Below are positions 55,601 to 64,000 of a DNA stretch of 64,000 nt, piece by piece. Made by a program: the position numbers and the translations under genes. A model generated the notes under the pieces. The model saw only the letters and a program-made list of their open reading frames with translations, searched no databases and was not told where the DNA came from. Positions within the stretch are counted from its first letter, which is position 1. Each line of letters opens with the position of its first letter. The DNA is from Struthidea cinerea. Lineage: Eukaryota > Chordata > Aves > Passeriformes > Corcoracidae. The stretch lies in NCBI GenBank assembly GCA_013397865.1, contig VZTI01002650.1, positions 831,607 through 895,606 on the forward strand, given 5' to 3'.

Positions 55601-58600
55601 AGTCCCACTGGGCTTTGGAAGCAGCACTGCAGATCTGGTAGTGCAGGGTGCTGGTGTGCTGGCAGTGTGAGTGTGGGCAGGTCCATTACCAGAACAGCCT
55701 AATCCCTTGCTTATGACCTTATTTTGGGTGGCTTGCAACATAAACTATAAAAGAAGATACAGATATAATATAGAATTAAATTATATTTGAAATGTAAACA
55801 AATATATAATTTTGTATCTTTCATTCACATAATTAAAAAGCTTCAGTTTACATTGTCCAAGATAGATTAATGGACTTTAAATCTCCTCAAAAGTGATTTG
55901 AGAATCATTTAGACTTGATTTTTGTTTTGTTCAACTTATGTTTTTACATTCAGAATTAATACACTGAATGAGTATCTTTTGGAAGGTCAGTAATTCATCT
56001 TCCATTCATCTCCCTCAGTGGGAAGCGCAGCAATTCACTGCTGCAATTTCATTTGTATCTTGGCTAGTTGAGGAATTATACTTTAGATACTTGATCACTA
56101 CTTTAAAAATACTATATTGTCAATGCAATCTGTTATGCATTACCTCCATGTCTTTTATAATTTCCATCTATCATCCATTCAGGCTATTTAATTTCATTTG
56201 AGATGACTGTTTTTACTGTGACTGCTGAACTACAATACTGCAATAAAATGGAAACAGTTCCCGAATGCATTCATAAAGAAAATAATGGCAGGAGACACGT
56301 CACCTGCATGCTAGGCTTTGTTAAACTTGCAAAACACACCAAGGCTGCTGATATTATGCTTGAGAATGACATGGGTGACTGATTTTTGTTTACCAATGAA
56401 GTTTTGTCTTTCACAGGTTGTTTTTTTTCCTCCAGCTTTTGTCTCCCACTCTCCTTTGGTTCTTTTCTACAAGCTTTCTCACTGCCAAAATCTTAAAGTT
56501 AAAACATGCATAAAATGACTGGCTGGGGTTCCTCTGAGCTCCCTCAGAAATGTCATGCTCACAGTTCTGAAAGTTGTTCTGTCGATTAAAGCGTGCACTG
56601 AGTTAGGTCTGTGGTCTCATGTTCTTCACTTGAGTGTCAGGGCTAGCTATGGATGTGAAATGTTTTGTTCATACATTTTCAGGGTCCTCAAGCCATATTT
56701 TTGCTGTGTTGCTTTCTGAGAAGCATTAGGGTATCTCATTATTCGGGAACTTTATAAAACAGATCTCACAGACCTTTACTGTGGAGTTTTCCTTTTTGAA
56801 CTACTGACTTGAGACTTTTGTGGTCTTTTAAAAATGTCTGTGGAATCTAGTTTTCCCAACTCATTTGCTTAGGCCCAATTTATTTCAGGACATTTTTAGG
56901 TCAAACCTCTTCCATGCTCCCTGGGAAAAAAAGCCAGCATCACTTAGTATTTAGAGAAGTTTAGGGTTTCTGGCATTTGCGTTAATGTTTTATTTGGTTG
57001 CAGAGTGTATCCTAGTTCTTACAGATAGTGGAGGCAGAATTTGTTCCAGGTTCCATCTTGTGGGCTACACAGCAGAAGCTCCAAGAACAATAAATTCCTA
57101 TAAGTTGCTGCTGAAATAACAGAAAATTAAGGAATAAGACTGGGGAGAATCTGTTTTCCTATCAAAGGCCTGAATGGGCCTCCAACAGACTTGCTAATGA
57201 AATTTCATTTTCCCATCTCGATGACTGCATGATGAGAGAAAGGAGTAGTTCAAGGATCAGCCACATCAGCCAGGAGCCTTTAAAGCATGACCATCAGGCT
57301 CTGCAGTACAGCTGGAGTTTTGGTTAGAGAGACTTTTCTCATGGACACTGGAGAAGGTTTCATCCATCCTAACACAGGTGTCACATATGGCTCTGTTGGG
57401 AGAAGTCTCTCCTTACACATAGTCTTTATCTGCTTCATTCACTGTTGAAGTGTTCCTCTAACTGATTTCAGGTGTGGCATTGCTGTACCTCGAAAAGCAG
57501 AGCTGTACTGTCTTTCTGTAGGTCCTGTATGCTTCTTTACCTAACAAAGAAATTATAGTGCAGCAGCAAATGTCGCCATTATTTATGTTGATCTGTATTC
57601 TTAAATATTTGACTGTGGAAAGGTACAAGTACGAGCTGTAACAATCAGTGTAATTAACAAATCTTCTTTCTTCTTTTAAGAAGTCATCAGTTGAAGAGGT
57701 ACCTGATAACTCTGCCCTGTTACAAGATGGAAAGAAAGATGACAAACAAGGTATTCAAATAAATAACTTTTTTTTCCATTAGGGATTAAATTGTGTGTGT
57801 TTTTAGTAAGTCCTGATGTTTGCTGACAGAAGCAATGGTATGTTTAATTTCTAAGCTGACTATGTGTTGCTATAGATTTAAAGAGGGAACTCACAGCAGC
57901 TGAGTTGAAGACAAATAAATGGAAGGGTATGCTTCAAAATTAGTTCTATCATATGTGAATGATATGAAATGTGCCTTCTAAAATATGTCTAGCCCTAGGG
58001 CAATTAGTGTTGCACTTAAACAAAATTTCAATTGTTATCAGGAATTTTTTAAGAGTAAAGATTACACTGTGACGAATTTTGAATTTCCATTTTTGCAAGA
58101 AACATCAACACTTCAAAATTAGTTTTTATTGCTGTTTGAAAAAAATAATTCCTGTACTTTTTTGTGAAACAAAAGTTTTAGTCAAATTGGACTGAAAAGA
58201 CTTGATTCCTTCATTTCACTTGAAATCCATCAGCAGCAAGCCATGTGAAATTGAAGTGATCTTTCCCTTTTTACACGCAGTAGCTTCTGTGGCTTCCAGA
58301 ATTGGCACTGGATCATCACACAGCCATTCATTCCCTTTTACATTCCCTTTTCTCAATTCTTACTTGCTGTCCCTCCGTTGTAGAAACAAAAGAGTTGTGG
58401 CTATTTTGTTGCCTGATTCTCAGAGCTGCAGATTATGTATTAATTAAAATAAAAAATATTTTAGCCTCTCAGATGTCCACACGCTAAGGTTGCATCAGAG
58501 CTGTGAGACCAGGCAGTCCACATTCCTGATTCACCTTCAACACTCAGGTGTGGCAGAGTTTGACAGATTCCCAGTGTCCCTATTTCAAAGAAAGTTTGTC

Positions 58601-61600
58601 AAGAGTTGACATTCGTTAGTAAAACATTCTGACACATCAGCATATTTCAAGAAATCAGTGCTTTGTTGACAAGGGTTTTTTTGTTGTAAAATGTATAATG
58701 AACCAGAGAAGGACTTGAACCTTGAAGGTTATTGCTTTGAAATGTCTGGGGAAGATTTACCTTTTGCTAAGGGAGTATTTTTTTCCCTGTTCAGATGACG
58801 AAGTTGTGCTTTGATTTTTGTAGCTGACACGTTAAGTCACATGGGAACCTGTTTTGAGATATGCAGTCCTCCTACAGGGCTGAAGATATGCTGTATTTAT
58901 GAACAGATTGCTACCTTTTCAGCCAAAGAAAAAATACTTTTGTTCTACCTTTTATTACTGTTCTGACAAACATGAGAGCAGATCACTCTCCTGACTGAGG
59001 GGATCTCCCCAGAAGTCAAGAACCTGCAGTTCAGGACAATAGAAGCAAATTTTCCTGCATTTTCAAAAGTATACAAGTAAATTAACTCCACTTAGGTTAT
59101 AATGTAGTTGAATTTGGAAGATAATGTAAACTGAACTGGGTTACAAGACCCAGATCTTTTCCCATGTTTTGTTTGATAAAGGCAGATGACAGAATCATAG
59201 AGCAGGTAAGGTTGGAAGGGACATCTGGTTCAACCTCCCTGCCTGAAGTGGGGTCATCCTGGAGTGGGACAGATTTCATTCCAAGTGGTCATTTAACACT
59301 GAGTATTACAGTACATCAAAATACACTATGATGCATTAAAAACTCCTTCAGAAAGTCATTAGAAAGGATGTGTAGGGGAATGTGGAAGGGGAATAAGCAC
59401 TCAACCCCACAAATGCTCAAAATTTGAGTTTATTTGGCAACTTGAGCATAGGTCTTTCTGTTCTTGACTTTTGTGCTCTTAGAAATTGTTGCTTGTTTGA
59501 GTGCTTTGGTTTTCTGAGGGTATTTGGCTACTTTTCAAGTATGTTTGGTGTTATAAGATGTCTAATACCAGTTTAGGTGTTCCTTTCTCAGAGGTGATAC
59601 TTGTAGATTTTACCCACACATACTTAAAGTAATTATATTTTCTTTTTTTTTTTTAAGCTCTTAAAGTAAGCACTACTCTCAAAACTATACCAAAGGAATT
59701 TCAGCACTTGACTGTGAAAGCAGGTAAGAAAAAAAAAAGTCCATGTGTTACTTGCATGAGAATTTTGATCAAGTATTTCTATATCACAGTAAGCCTAAAT
59801 TAACATACCTTGATTAATTTTTGAAAGAACTTTTTGCTGTTGTGCTATTTTCCTAGTGAAATTAACTTTTACCTCATAATGACTACTATTTGTAAGATAA
59901 GTATTAATTACTTCTTCAGGTTGTGAAAAGGTTTTCTTGCTTTCTTTCCCTCATTGTTAGTGTATGTGTTCTTCCTGTGTGGGAAATATTTTAACACAGC
60001 CGTTTTAAAGAGTCTGAAGTTTTTCTGTGCTACAAACAAGATGCAAGAGCGTGAATATTGTACCTCTTGGTAAAACCTCATCGAAAGCATCAAACAACTG
60101 TGTAATGTTCTGGTTACTATTCTGAAATGCCCTGTTTCCTTGTGAAAGCCCAGCTTTCCTGTTTTGTGTCAAGGAGTTACAGGACAGGGAGCCTTTTGGA
60201 AACACAGACCTTGAGGCACTTAAGATACTGACGGAAGCTTTTGACTCAGGGCTTGTTTCTTTGTTGAAACCACTCCTGATCTTTCTCTCTTCAGCTCCAA
60301 CATACACTCCTTGTTCCTATCATTCTGGAAAATGTTATTTTTGAAACAGCATATGTCAAAACTACGTAGTTACTCCAGAAACTTCCCCTGCATTCAGTTA
60401 AGTTGATCAGACCTCCCTTGCCTTCTTCTTTGTTAATCTCTGTCCTACAGTGCTAAGAATGTTTGTAAGCCCTCCCTGGTCCTAGTCAAGCTAAACTCTT
60501 GCTTTCTTTTCCTTCAGCATTAATGTTTTTACTCATGAAAATATCCCTGATTAAGAAAATGGACCCCACATGTCTGTCGCAGCAGTTTTGTCTTATAGCT
60601 CTATTTATTCATGGCTGCTCAACAGCTGCATGCCTCATTTCCCAACTCTTTTTTTCCTGGCTTCTTCCCAAACACTTGGCAGCTGCCAGATTTGCTATCT
60701 TGCACATCCCTCTCAGGGAAAGGGGAGGGTGGTTGCATGACTTTCAGTTCTGTTCTCCTTCCCCCTAGTTTTGCCCAGGAGCACAGGGGAGTTTTACTTT
60801 CAGTTCAGCAATTCCATCTTTAGTACATTTAGGAAAAAAACTTTCTGTCACCTGCACATCTCCTTTGCCACCAACCTCTTTTCCCCTGTGTCTTTCATTT
60901 CCTAGTCAGGGAATACTTCCCAATGCTGCTGTGCTCCTCCAGCAGGGTTGCATACCAAGAGGGACAGTGGCAGAATTTCGCTCCATCAGCATGGCTCCTG
61001 CCCCTGCAGGGGTTCCACTCCTGCTGTGCTGCACATTGAGGATTTGAGCCAGCATGTTCTAAGGTTGCATGCTACAACTGATGTGAAAAGTAGAAATGTT
61101 TAGCTATCCAGTGGAGTAGATGCAGCACAGTAATCGAGTGGTTATTTCAGAATCAGTCACCATTCTGAAAGGTCATTGTAATCATTAACCTCCAGCATGA
61201 AAACTCATTTGGGATAAAGTGAGAGAAATTTTACATCCTTCTTTGGTTATTCATTTGGACTGTTAATGTAAACTTGGGAAAGATGATAGTGTGTGAAAGT
61301 TTTCTTTGCCACCAGAAGGTCTAGAAATTTGAAATCAGTGAGAACTTTATATGCTCAGCATCTCTGAATATCTGGCCAGTTTATTTAGACTCCTAAGTGT
61401 GGGATCATTGTTGACCTTAATGTTTTAAAGGATAGAAGGCCAAATTTCCAATTTTTAAATTGTACATTTCTCCCTAGATGACCAATAAGAGATGAGTCAT
61501 TGAGGTTGATTTTGACCAGTGGGGAATGCTTTGGTTTTTTTCTTTAGTCTTTCACCTTTTACAGCACAATTTTCCACCTGATCTTAAGCCTGTAAAGCAA

Positions 61601-64000
61601 GGAGGCAGCTGTTGAGTGCAAGATGTTAGGCTACAGTCAAAAGTTACCAAACCAGTGTCCTTTGAAATGTTAAAATGAAGTTGTCCTGAAAGAGGGCTGT
61701 AGGAGCAGCTCAACACCCACACCAGGAGCCTTCACACTCTCTTTAATTACTGCAGAGCAAGCTGCTCAGTCCATCAGGCTCTACTACTCCAGGAATCATA
61801 CAAACTTTTGAAGAATCAATGTAAATGATTTACTCAATAGCTTCAATTTATCTATTTCATGAAAGTTAGGCTTATGTAACCATAGCAGTAGAAATATGGA
61901 AACTCATGAACTGGATAAATAGTTTTGTATCATCTTGAATGATTTTGTCATGTATGTGTGTAAATCTGCACCTCAGACATGAAGTGTGCACAGACTGAAC
62001 GTACCAAAATAGCTGCACGTTTCTTGGAAATCCTGCCACAATTATTCATATGTCCTAATAGAGAACTACCTGCTTTACGCTATTTTTTGTATTATCCTAC
62101 TTCTTTTGAGAGGAAAGCTAAGTCTGGGTATTCTGTAATTGTAGCCTTGAATTCCCTAGTTTTTCAAAAGCTTAAAAGAAAATCCTTGGCAGTGGCATTC
62201 TGTTGCTATCATTTTCTGTTAGTAGTCATTTCGGAATTCTCTCTTCCTTATGTGCTTTCCTGTTTACCTCCGCAGGATGTCCTTGGAGTCCTGAATGTCA
62301 GTTTTACCTATGGGTTTTTATATGAAAGGCTTTCTAAAAGAAGTATGAATAGAATTACAGTCTTCATAAGAAAAGGAAAATTTGAAGATTTTTAAACATG
62401 GTTTAGCTTGGAAGGATTTATACTTCCTATTTCTAAGTAGCATATTTAATAATTGTGCATGTAATTTAATAATCAGCAATTTCAGCATTGGAAAATTGGG
62501 TCATATGGCTGTAGGGAAGCAGTGTCTGAAATTGTATTTTCTGGGACTTTGACACAGAGAGAGGGAGGAGGATTATCACCACTGCATATTTTAATATTAA
62601 TTCCCTCTCCCTTCTTTAGTTGCTAGGAAGAGTTTGTTGCAGAGAAATCTGGAATGACTGTGAACACGTTTGGTCATGACAATCTACCAGAACTTGGTTT
62701 ATAAGTGGTCATTCTTGTCATTGCCAGCTGCAGTGGGGTTTATTCCATCCAAAACACCAACTAGCTCTGCATGATCCTGAAGGCAGTTTCTTCTGTGAAG
62801 AGCTGGTGTGTGGCTGTACATGTGCCATATGCTGCTACTTGTCTTCTGTGAGCCTAAAACCTCCTGCGAAGGGTCTGTGCAGTAGTACGGTGCAAGCCAT
62901 TAAAAACTCAGTATTTGCCAGCTGCTGCCACAGGCAGCTCCTGCTCTGTGGTTTGGAAGATCTGTTGTATTCTCAGGAAATGCTCTGTAGTAGCTGATGA
63001 TAAATGTCTGACTTGAAAGCAGGCATATATCTGAAGGAAGCAAGAAATTATGACAATTTTTTTTTTTTCCCCAACCTACTTGTTTCTCTTGAGTGTTGTA
63101 CCTTGATTAGCAGACTGGGAAATAGACAAGGATTCACTTTGTATGTGCACTGGGATCATTGATGCTGCTGTAATACCTTGAGGATATCTCAGTGGGTTGA
63201 ATTTGAAAGCAATCATGCAGATACGCTTTCTCAAAATTATCTGATACTTGTAAGAAGAGTAACAGAAAAGACAACATAAACCAAGGAACAGCCTCGAGGA
63301 ATTACCCAGAGAGCATAATTCAGCACTGTTGTTTTCCTATCACATAAAACCTGCATGTGGCAGGGTATTTGGAATTCACGCAAATAAAAGAAACCCATTT
63401 TTACACTGATGGAAATGTGTTTGATCAACATTTAGACTTTAAATCTTTCTACCTTCAAATATCTTTACTTCCCAAGGTCAAAACAATCTCAACATGACAT
63501 GTTAATTTTTTGTAATGGGTGATGAACATTTATACTAATTAGTTAAAGTATTTAGGAAGCACATAAACCTTTGTGCTTTTGGAAGCAGGACAACTAATAG
63601 ATACCTGGACTAAGAACAAGGTGTTTTCTGTAAAAAGTTTATGCTGTTCCTTATGTTGCTTTATCACAAGTACATCTATGACTACAGGTCAGAGCTACCA
63701 GACCTATTGCTCTTCCTGTGTTCTGGTAATCAACTTAAAAAGGTGAAGCTCTCACTACATGGTGGCTTTTGAGTTCTTGGGAGATTCACACACTACAAAA
63801 ACAAAGGGGAAGGAGAAGTGAAAATCAATCCCCATGGCTTATGTGAGATGAGCATACTCTCACATCCACATTTGCAACACTCACATTTAATGAACACTGA
63901 TTCTGAGGTTAAAGACATTTATTTAAAATGTGATGCTTTAGCAGTTCTTTTTTCTTTTCTGTTCCAGCTGCTCAAGAACCGAATGCACTCAGAGCCAGAC
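4469..64000 (+). CDS. REPS2: REPS2 (POB1), RalBP1-associated EH-domain protein, 5' portion, 12 spliced exons, 3' end outside window
   Basis: This is the spliced reading frame from an ATG at 4469 across 12 exons, about 437 codons, still open at the window end. All junctions are GT-AG and every phase matches. The family is an endocytic adaptor: EH domains bind NPF-containing partners such as epsin, and a C-terminal coiled coil (not in this window) binds RalBP1, linking Ral signalling to clathrin-mediated uptake of growth-factor receptors. Visible parts are an Ala/Gly-rich N-terminus (residues 1-22), EH1 (about 24-108, exons 1-3), a Ser/Pro linker with several SP sites (163-177), EH2 (about 254-346, exons 6-8) with an EF-hand loop at 306-317, and the start of a polar linker (350-437). 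I call REPS2 rather than REPS1 because of the Ala/Gly-rich N-terminus and the close match to my memory of human REPS2 through exons 2-3 and 6-8. The comparison is from memory, without alignment. Confidence 0.93.
5561..5584. repeat. (TGTT)n microsatellite
   Basis: Five to six tandem TGTT/TTTG units, followed by a T-rich stretch. Confidence 0.9.
7540..7650 (+). mobile_element. Probable CR1 LINE ORF2 (reverse transcriptase) fragment, degenerate
   Basis: One + frame reads KNPKAAGSVGADGVHPRVLG, which resembles the CR1 reverse-transcriptase entry motif DG-x-HPRVL. No other part of the element is clear and the edges are uncertain. The call rests on this one motif, and chance similarity remains possible. 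Confidence 0.5.
14295..14317. repeat. T15-G8 homopolymer block
   Basis: Fifteen T followed directly by eight G. It is a low-complexity block that may be length-polymorphic. Confidence 0.9.
18089..18191 (+). mobile_element. CR1-family LINE 3' end fragment
   Basis: It contains gcccagggaagtggtcaagt, caccatccctggagcagtg, ggtcttttccaacctaaatg and the terminal attctatgattct repeat, the signature of a CR1 3' end. Only about 100 bases remain, and they are non-coding. Confidence 0.85.
25680..25789. repeat. Long inverted repeat (two 50-bp arms, 10-bp loop)
   Basis: The left arm at 25680-25729 pairs with the right arm at 25740-25789. They match at 43 of 50 positions, with the innermost 23 bp perfect around the core tctcatttgatacagaattc. 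The loop is 10 bases. Transcribed from the + strand (sense with REPS2), four of the seven mismatches become G-U pairs. It could be a palindromic MITE-like DNA transposon remnant or a microRNA-like hairpin. No known miRNA is recognised. Confidence 0.9.
32994..33009. repeat. Poly-A run (16)
   Basis: Sixteen A bases in a row in intron 1. No retroposed gene or SINE is recognisable upstream of it. Confidence 0.9.
34394..35245 (+). mobile_element. CR1 LINE, internally deleted (endonuclease part joined to 3' end)
   Basis: The first half matches the end of the CR1 ORF2 endonuclease: one frame at 34552-34794 reads VMLDLVLTNKEGLVWDVKVG followed by SLGCSDPDMVEF and ALDFRRAGFGL. After about 34800 it jumps to the CR1 3' region (ggagcatctcttaggagggg, ctgttcagcctgaagaagac) and ends ccattctgtgattctgtgat. 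The reverse-transcriptase domain between them is missing. The copy is dead. Confidence 0.92.
36420..37320. other. GC-richer block in intron 1, no gene assigned
   Basis: This stretch is visibly richer in G and C than the surrounding intron. It contains overlapping open frames on both strands: 162 codons on the minus strand (36737-37225) and 108 on the plus strand (36990-37316). None resembles a known protein, and GC-rich DNA has fewer chance stops. It could be a regulatory element, an old repeat, or nothing. Confidence 0.4.
38514..38637 (+). CDS. REPS2: REPS2 exon 2 (residues 70-110, core of EH1)
   Basis: The acceptor is cttctctctcag and the donor g|gtaagt. The exon is 124 nt, phase 0 to phase 1. 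It encodes ITEVCGAKRVGYFGPAQFYI followed by ALKLIAAAQSGFPVRIESIKN, the EF-hand-like core and last helix of the first EH domain. The loop AKRVGYFGPAQF has no acidic residue at the calcium-ligand positions, so this EH domain should be calcium-independent, as is usual for REPS EH1. The segment is nearly identical to my memory of human REPS2. Confidence 0.97.
38638..40848 (+). other. REPS2 intron 2
   Basis: 2.2 kb, gtaagt to ttaataaag. Apart from an A/C-rich low-complexity patch near 39890-39930 I see no repeat or gene in it. Confidence 0.93.
40849..40997 (+). CDS. REPS2: REPS2 exon 3 (residues 111-160)
   Basis: The acceptor is taataaag with a TC-rich stretch in front, and the donor is cag|gtaaca. 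The exon is 149 nt, phase 1 to phase 0. It completes the EH1 C-terminal tail (ELPLPRF) and continues into a polar linker ending KRTDEGDKQ. The ELPLPRF tail after EH1 is shared with vertebrate REPS proteins. The sequence after it (NDTEVRYGTPAEFHGVKFQV) is more divergent but matches the length of the family. Confidence 0.95.
40998..42494 (+). other. REPS2 intron 3
   Basis: 1.5 kb, gtaaca to ttgaagtag. Nothing else is recognised in it. Confidence 0.93.
42495..42618 (+). CDS. REPS2: REPS2 exon 4 (residues 161-201, Ser/Pro-rich linker)
   Basis: The acceptor is ttgaagtag and the donor g|gtagga. The exon is 124 nt, phase 0 to phase 1. It encodes EPKSPPMSPICSPPASPSTY and then QRIPLSYGYGKARSGLDQQH. 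Four Ser-Pro sites make this a plausible target of proline-directed kinases, which is an inference. The alternative AG four bases upstream would place a stop codon first, so 42495 is the only usable start. Confidence 0.93.
42619..45203 (+). other. REPS2 intron 4
   Basis: 2.6 kb, gtagga to taatctag. It contains an imperfect 37-bp direct repeat with a 50-bp period at 45013-45099, just before exon 5. Nothing else is recognised. Confidence 0.92.
45013..45099. repeat. Imperfect direct repeat, two 37-bp copies, 50-bp period
   Basis: The copies at 45013-45049 and 45063-45099 match at 31 of 37 positions. Both start gacaaaat and end gttcac. It looks like a local duplication in intron 4. Confidence 0.8.
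45204..45301 (+). CDS. REPS2: REPS2 exon 5 (residues 202-234)
   Basis: The acceptor is taatctag and the donor cgg|gtaatg. The exon is 98 nt, phase 1 to phase 0. It starts APYEVRHSTHQQDGPSSG and ends CSTPNR. APYE and the 33-residue length match the corresponding REPS2 exon as I remember it. The rest is a fast-evolving polar linker between the two EH domains with no recognisable fold. Confidence 0.9.
45302..46984 (+). other. REPS2 intron 5
   Basis: 1.7 kb, gtaatg to cccttcaag. It contains a 54-nt pseudo-exon-like segment (46220-46273) that has an in-frame stop. No repeats are recognised. Confidence 0.9.
46985..47123 (+). CDS. REPS2: REPS2 exon 6 (residues 235-280, start of EH2)
   Basis: The acceptor is ccctcccttcaag and the donor g|gtaatt. 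The exon is 139 nt, phase 0 to phase 1. It encodes SLSVEREQQD, an acidic spacer, then PWRITEEQRDYYINQFRSLQ PDLNAFIS, the first helix of the second EH domain. Two other AGs lie nearby: cag at 46968 and ttcag at 46993. Only 46985 keeps the phase with exon 5 and gives the expected S-x-SVERE start. Confidence 0.94.
47124..48610 (+). other. REPS2 intron 6
   Basis: 1.5 kb, gtaatt to ttcccaacag. It holds a 13-T run near 48166-48178 and nothing else that I recognise. Confidence 0.93.
48611..48674 (+). CDS. REPS2: REPS2 exon 7 (residues 281-302, EH2 middle)
   Basis: The acceptor is tttcccaacag and the donor tg|gtgagt. The exon is 64 nt, phase 1 to phase 2. It encodes GSVAKNFFTKSKLPIPELSH then IW, with the Trp codon split across the junction. 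This is the second helix of EH2 and includes the conserved (S/T)KSxLP and L-x-x-IW motifs typical of EH domains. Confidence 0.96.
48711..48728. repeat. Poly-T run (18) near the intron 7 donor
   Basis: Eighteen T bases starting 36 bases after the exon 7 donor. U-rich tracts just downstream of a 5' splice site can bind TIA1-type factors; that role here is inference only. Confidence 0.85.
50049..50685 (+). mobile_element. CR1 LINE 3' part (ORF2 C-terminus plus 3' UTR)
   Basis: One frame reads AQKANCILGCIKRGVSSRAR then GILHLYSALVRPYLECCVPL and WGLQHKNDVDLFE, the C-terminal end of CR1 ORF2, followed by a stop. The 3' UTR comes next (aggctgagaggcttggggct, gcatgtagtgatagggcaag, gaatggggctttgagtaacc) and it ends ccctatgattctgtaag. 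It lies in intron 7. Confidence 0.94.
50970..51112 (+). CDS. REPS2: REPS2 exon 8 (residues 302-350, EF-hand of EH2)
   Basis: The acceptor is tttatctacag and the donor gcag|gtaaag. The exon is 143 nt, phase 2 to phase 1. It encodes ELSDVDCDGALTLPEFCAAF and continues HLVVARKNGYQLPE. The 12-residue loop D306-V-D-C-D-G-A-L-T-L-P-E317 has ligands at positions 1, 3, 5 and 12 plus the central Gly, a canonical calcium-binding EF-hand. The tail LPETLPETLLPEYLQA contains a 12-nt tandem duplication of the LPET codons. The exon lies between two CR1 fragments. Confidence 0.97.
51406..51685 (+). mobile_element. CR1 LINE 3' end
   Basis: It contains tggctttaaactgaaagagg, gaagaaattgtttactgtga, ttcaaggccaggttgggtaa, gtgtccttccccatggcaag and the tail ccattctatgaatctatga, matching the CR1 3' region in order. 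It has no coding sequence. It starts about 290 bases after exon 8. Confidence 0.94.
54084..54246. repeat. G/T-only low-complexity tract before the exon 9 acceptor
   Basis: For about 160 bases the + strand is almost pure G and T, with many runs of three or more G (an 8-G run near 54111-54118, then gggcgggaggggg near 54141-54153) between T runs. It replaces a normal polypyrimidine tract and runs to within 7 bases of the acceptor. On the + strand it could form G-quadruplexes. Confidence 0.93.
54253..54347 (+). CDS. REPS2: REPS2 exon 9 (residues 350-381)
   Basis: The acceptor is ttcctcctgcag directly behind a long G/T-only tract, and the donor is gag|gtgaga. The exon is 95 nt, phase 1 to phase 0. 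It encodes ACLKPMRDCALFDSYSEPLP followed by SSQQTRDFSRTE. The core LFDSYSE-LP is clearly REPS2. The first residues differ from the FPKPKWDC I remember for human REPS2: C-L-K-P-M-R-D-C here, with no aromatic residue. Confidence 0.93.
54744..55001 (-). mobile_element. CR1 LINE 3' region, reverse orientation
   Basis: Read on the minus strand this is a CR1 3' end. On the plus strand it begins with the inverted tail (aaccataaaatcatgtagtt) and goes on with aataaggtcacccctgagcg, caacctcagctccctcagcc and tcctttcttgtagtgaggga, typical of inverted CR1. Part of the 3' UTR between tail and body is missing. Confidence 0.9.
55002..55080 (+). mobile_element. CR1-like 3' tail fragment, forward orientation
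   Basis: It reads ggctttggactagatctcca gaagtcccttccaa and ends tgtatgattctgtga, a CR1 3' end in the opposite orientation to the fragment it touches. Only about 80 bases remain. Confidence 0.8.
57681..57750 (+). CDS. REPS2: REPS2 exon 10 (residues 382-404)
   Basis: The acceptor is cttcttttaag and the donor g|gtattc, a relatively weak 5' splice site. The exon is 70 nt, phase 0 to phase 1. It encodes KSSVEEVPDNSALLQDGKKD then DKQ. The ends (K-x-SV and DDKQ) match the corresponding human exon from memory; the middle is diverged linker. Confidence 0.87.
57751..59657 (+). other. REPS2 intron 10
   Basis: 1.9 kb, gtattc to ttttaag, with a short inverted CR1 tail at 59190-59270. Otherwise nothing is recognised. 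Confidence 0.9.
59190..59270 (-). mobile_element. CR1 LINE 3' tail, reverse orientation
   Basis: On the plus strand: cagaatcatagagcaggtaa, ggttggaagggacatctggt, tcaacctccctgcctgaagt, ggggtcatcctgg, the reverse complement of a CR1 3' end of about 80 bases. Confidence 0.88.
59658..59723 (+). CDS. REPS2: REPS2 exon 11 (residues 405-426)
   Basis: The acceptor is an unbroken T tract ending ttttaag and the donor g|gtaaga. The exon is 66 nt, phase 1 to phase 1, so it could be skipped without changing the frame. It encodes ALKVSTTLKTIPKEFQHLTV then KA. ALK at the start and P-K in the middle recall the family; otherwise it is a divergent linker. Confidence 0.84.
59724..63967 (+). other. REPS2 intron 11
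   Basis: 4.2 kb, gtaaga to ctgttccag. It contains ordinary AT-rich sequence and short poly-A/T runs. Open frames such as 61979-62395 (138 codons) resemble no known protein. Confidence 0.9.
63968..64000 (+). CDS. REPS2: REPS2 exon 12, 5' part only (residues 427-437)
   Basis: The acceptor is tttctgttccag. The first codons in phase give AAQEPNALRAR and the window ends one base into the next codon. The N-x-L-x-AR stretch resembles NSLKARPRSRSYS of human REPS2 (from memory), the start of the conserved Ser/Arg and proline-rich C-terminal half. The exon is cut by the window edge. Confidence 0.82.
   Translation, partial: MLKNRMHSEPD

Larger units (their letters stand above)
54348..57680 (+). other. 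REPS2 intron 9
   Basis: 3.3 kb, gtgaga to cttcttttaag. It contains two CR1 fragments in opposite orientation at 54744-55080; the rest has no recognised element. Confidence 0.92.

Noticed and set aside
1..64000. Search for CRISPR arrays, tRNA/rRNA genes, endogenous retroviral LTRs or bacterial operons
   Set aside because: No regularly spaced repeats, cloverleaf-type sequence, LTR pairs with gag/pol/env remnants, or polycistronic gene layout could be seen by eye. The window looks like a single avian gene locus.

Overview
The window is vertebrate nuclear DNA, almost certainly avian. It has a GC-rich CpG-island first exon followed by long AT-rich introns. Degenerate CR1 LINE 3' ends with the typical 'gattctatga' type of tail are scattered on both strands, and I see no mammalian-type SINEs. 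No prokaryotic, plasmid, phage or organellar sequence is visible.

One gene can be supported: the 5' part of REPS2 (RalBP1-associated Eps-domain protein 2, also called POB1) on the + strand. Twelve coding exons can be placed with GT-AG junctions and consistent phases: 4469-4675, 38514-38637, 40849-40997, 42495-42618, 45204-45301, 46985-47123, 48611-48674, 50970-51112, 54253-54347, 57681-57750, 59658-59723 and 63968-64000 (cut by the window edge). They encode about 437 residues. These contain a first EH domain (exons 1-3) with a degenerate calcium loop, a Ser/Pro-rich linker (exons 4-5), and a second EH domain (exons 6-8) with an intact EF-hand loop. The start of a low-complexity linker follows (exons 9-12). 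The proline-rich segment and RalBP1-binding coiled coil of the family should lie downstream, outside the window.

Layout: 1-4070 is intergenic DNA with low-complexity tracts. A CR1 tail (4071-4216) abuts the CpG island (about 4205-5115), which holds a 30-base assembly gap and exon 1. Intron 1 is about 33.8 kb and carries CR1 fragments, simple repeats, GC-richer patches and one strong 50-bp-arm inverted repeat (25680-25789). The remaining eleven exons lie in the last 25.5 kb. Exon 8, which encodes the EF-hand, sits between two CR1 3' ends in the same orientation. Exon 9 has a striking G/T-only tract directly in front of its acceptor.

I found no convincing new multi-gene system. The observations most worth a second look are the hairpin in intron 1, the G/T-rich tract before exon 9, the CR1 pair around exon 8, and the unresolved 5' end of the protein at the assembly gap.
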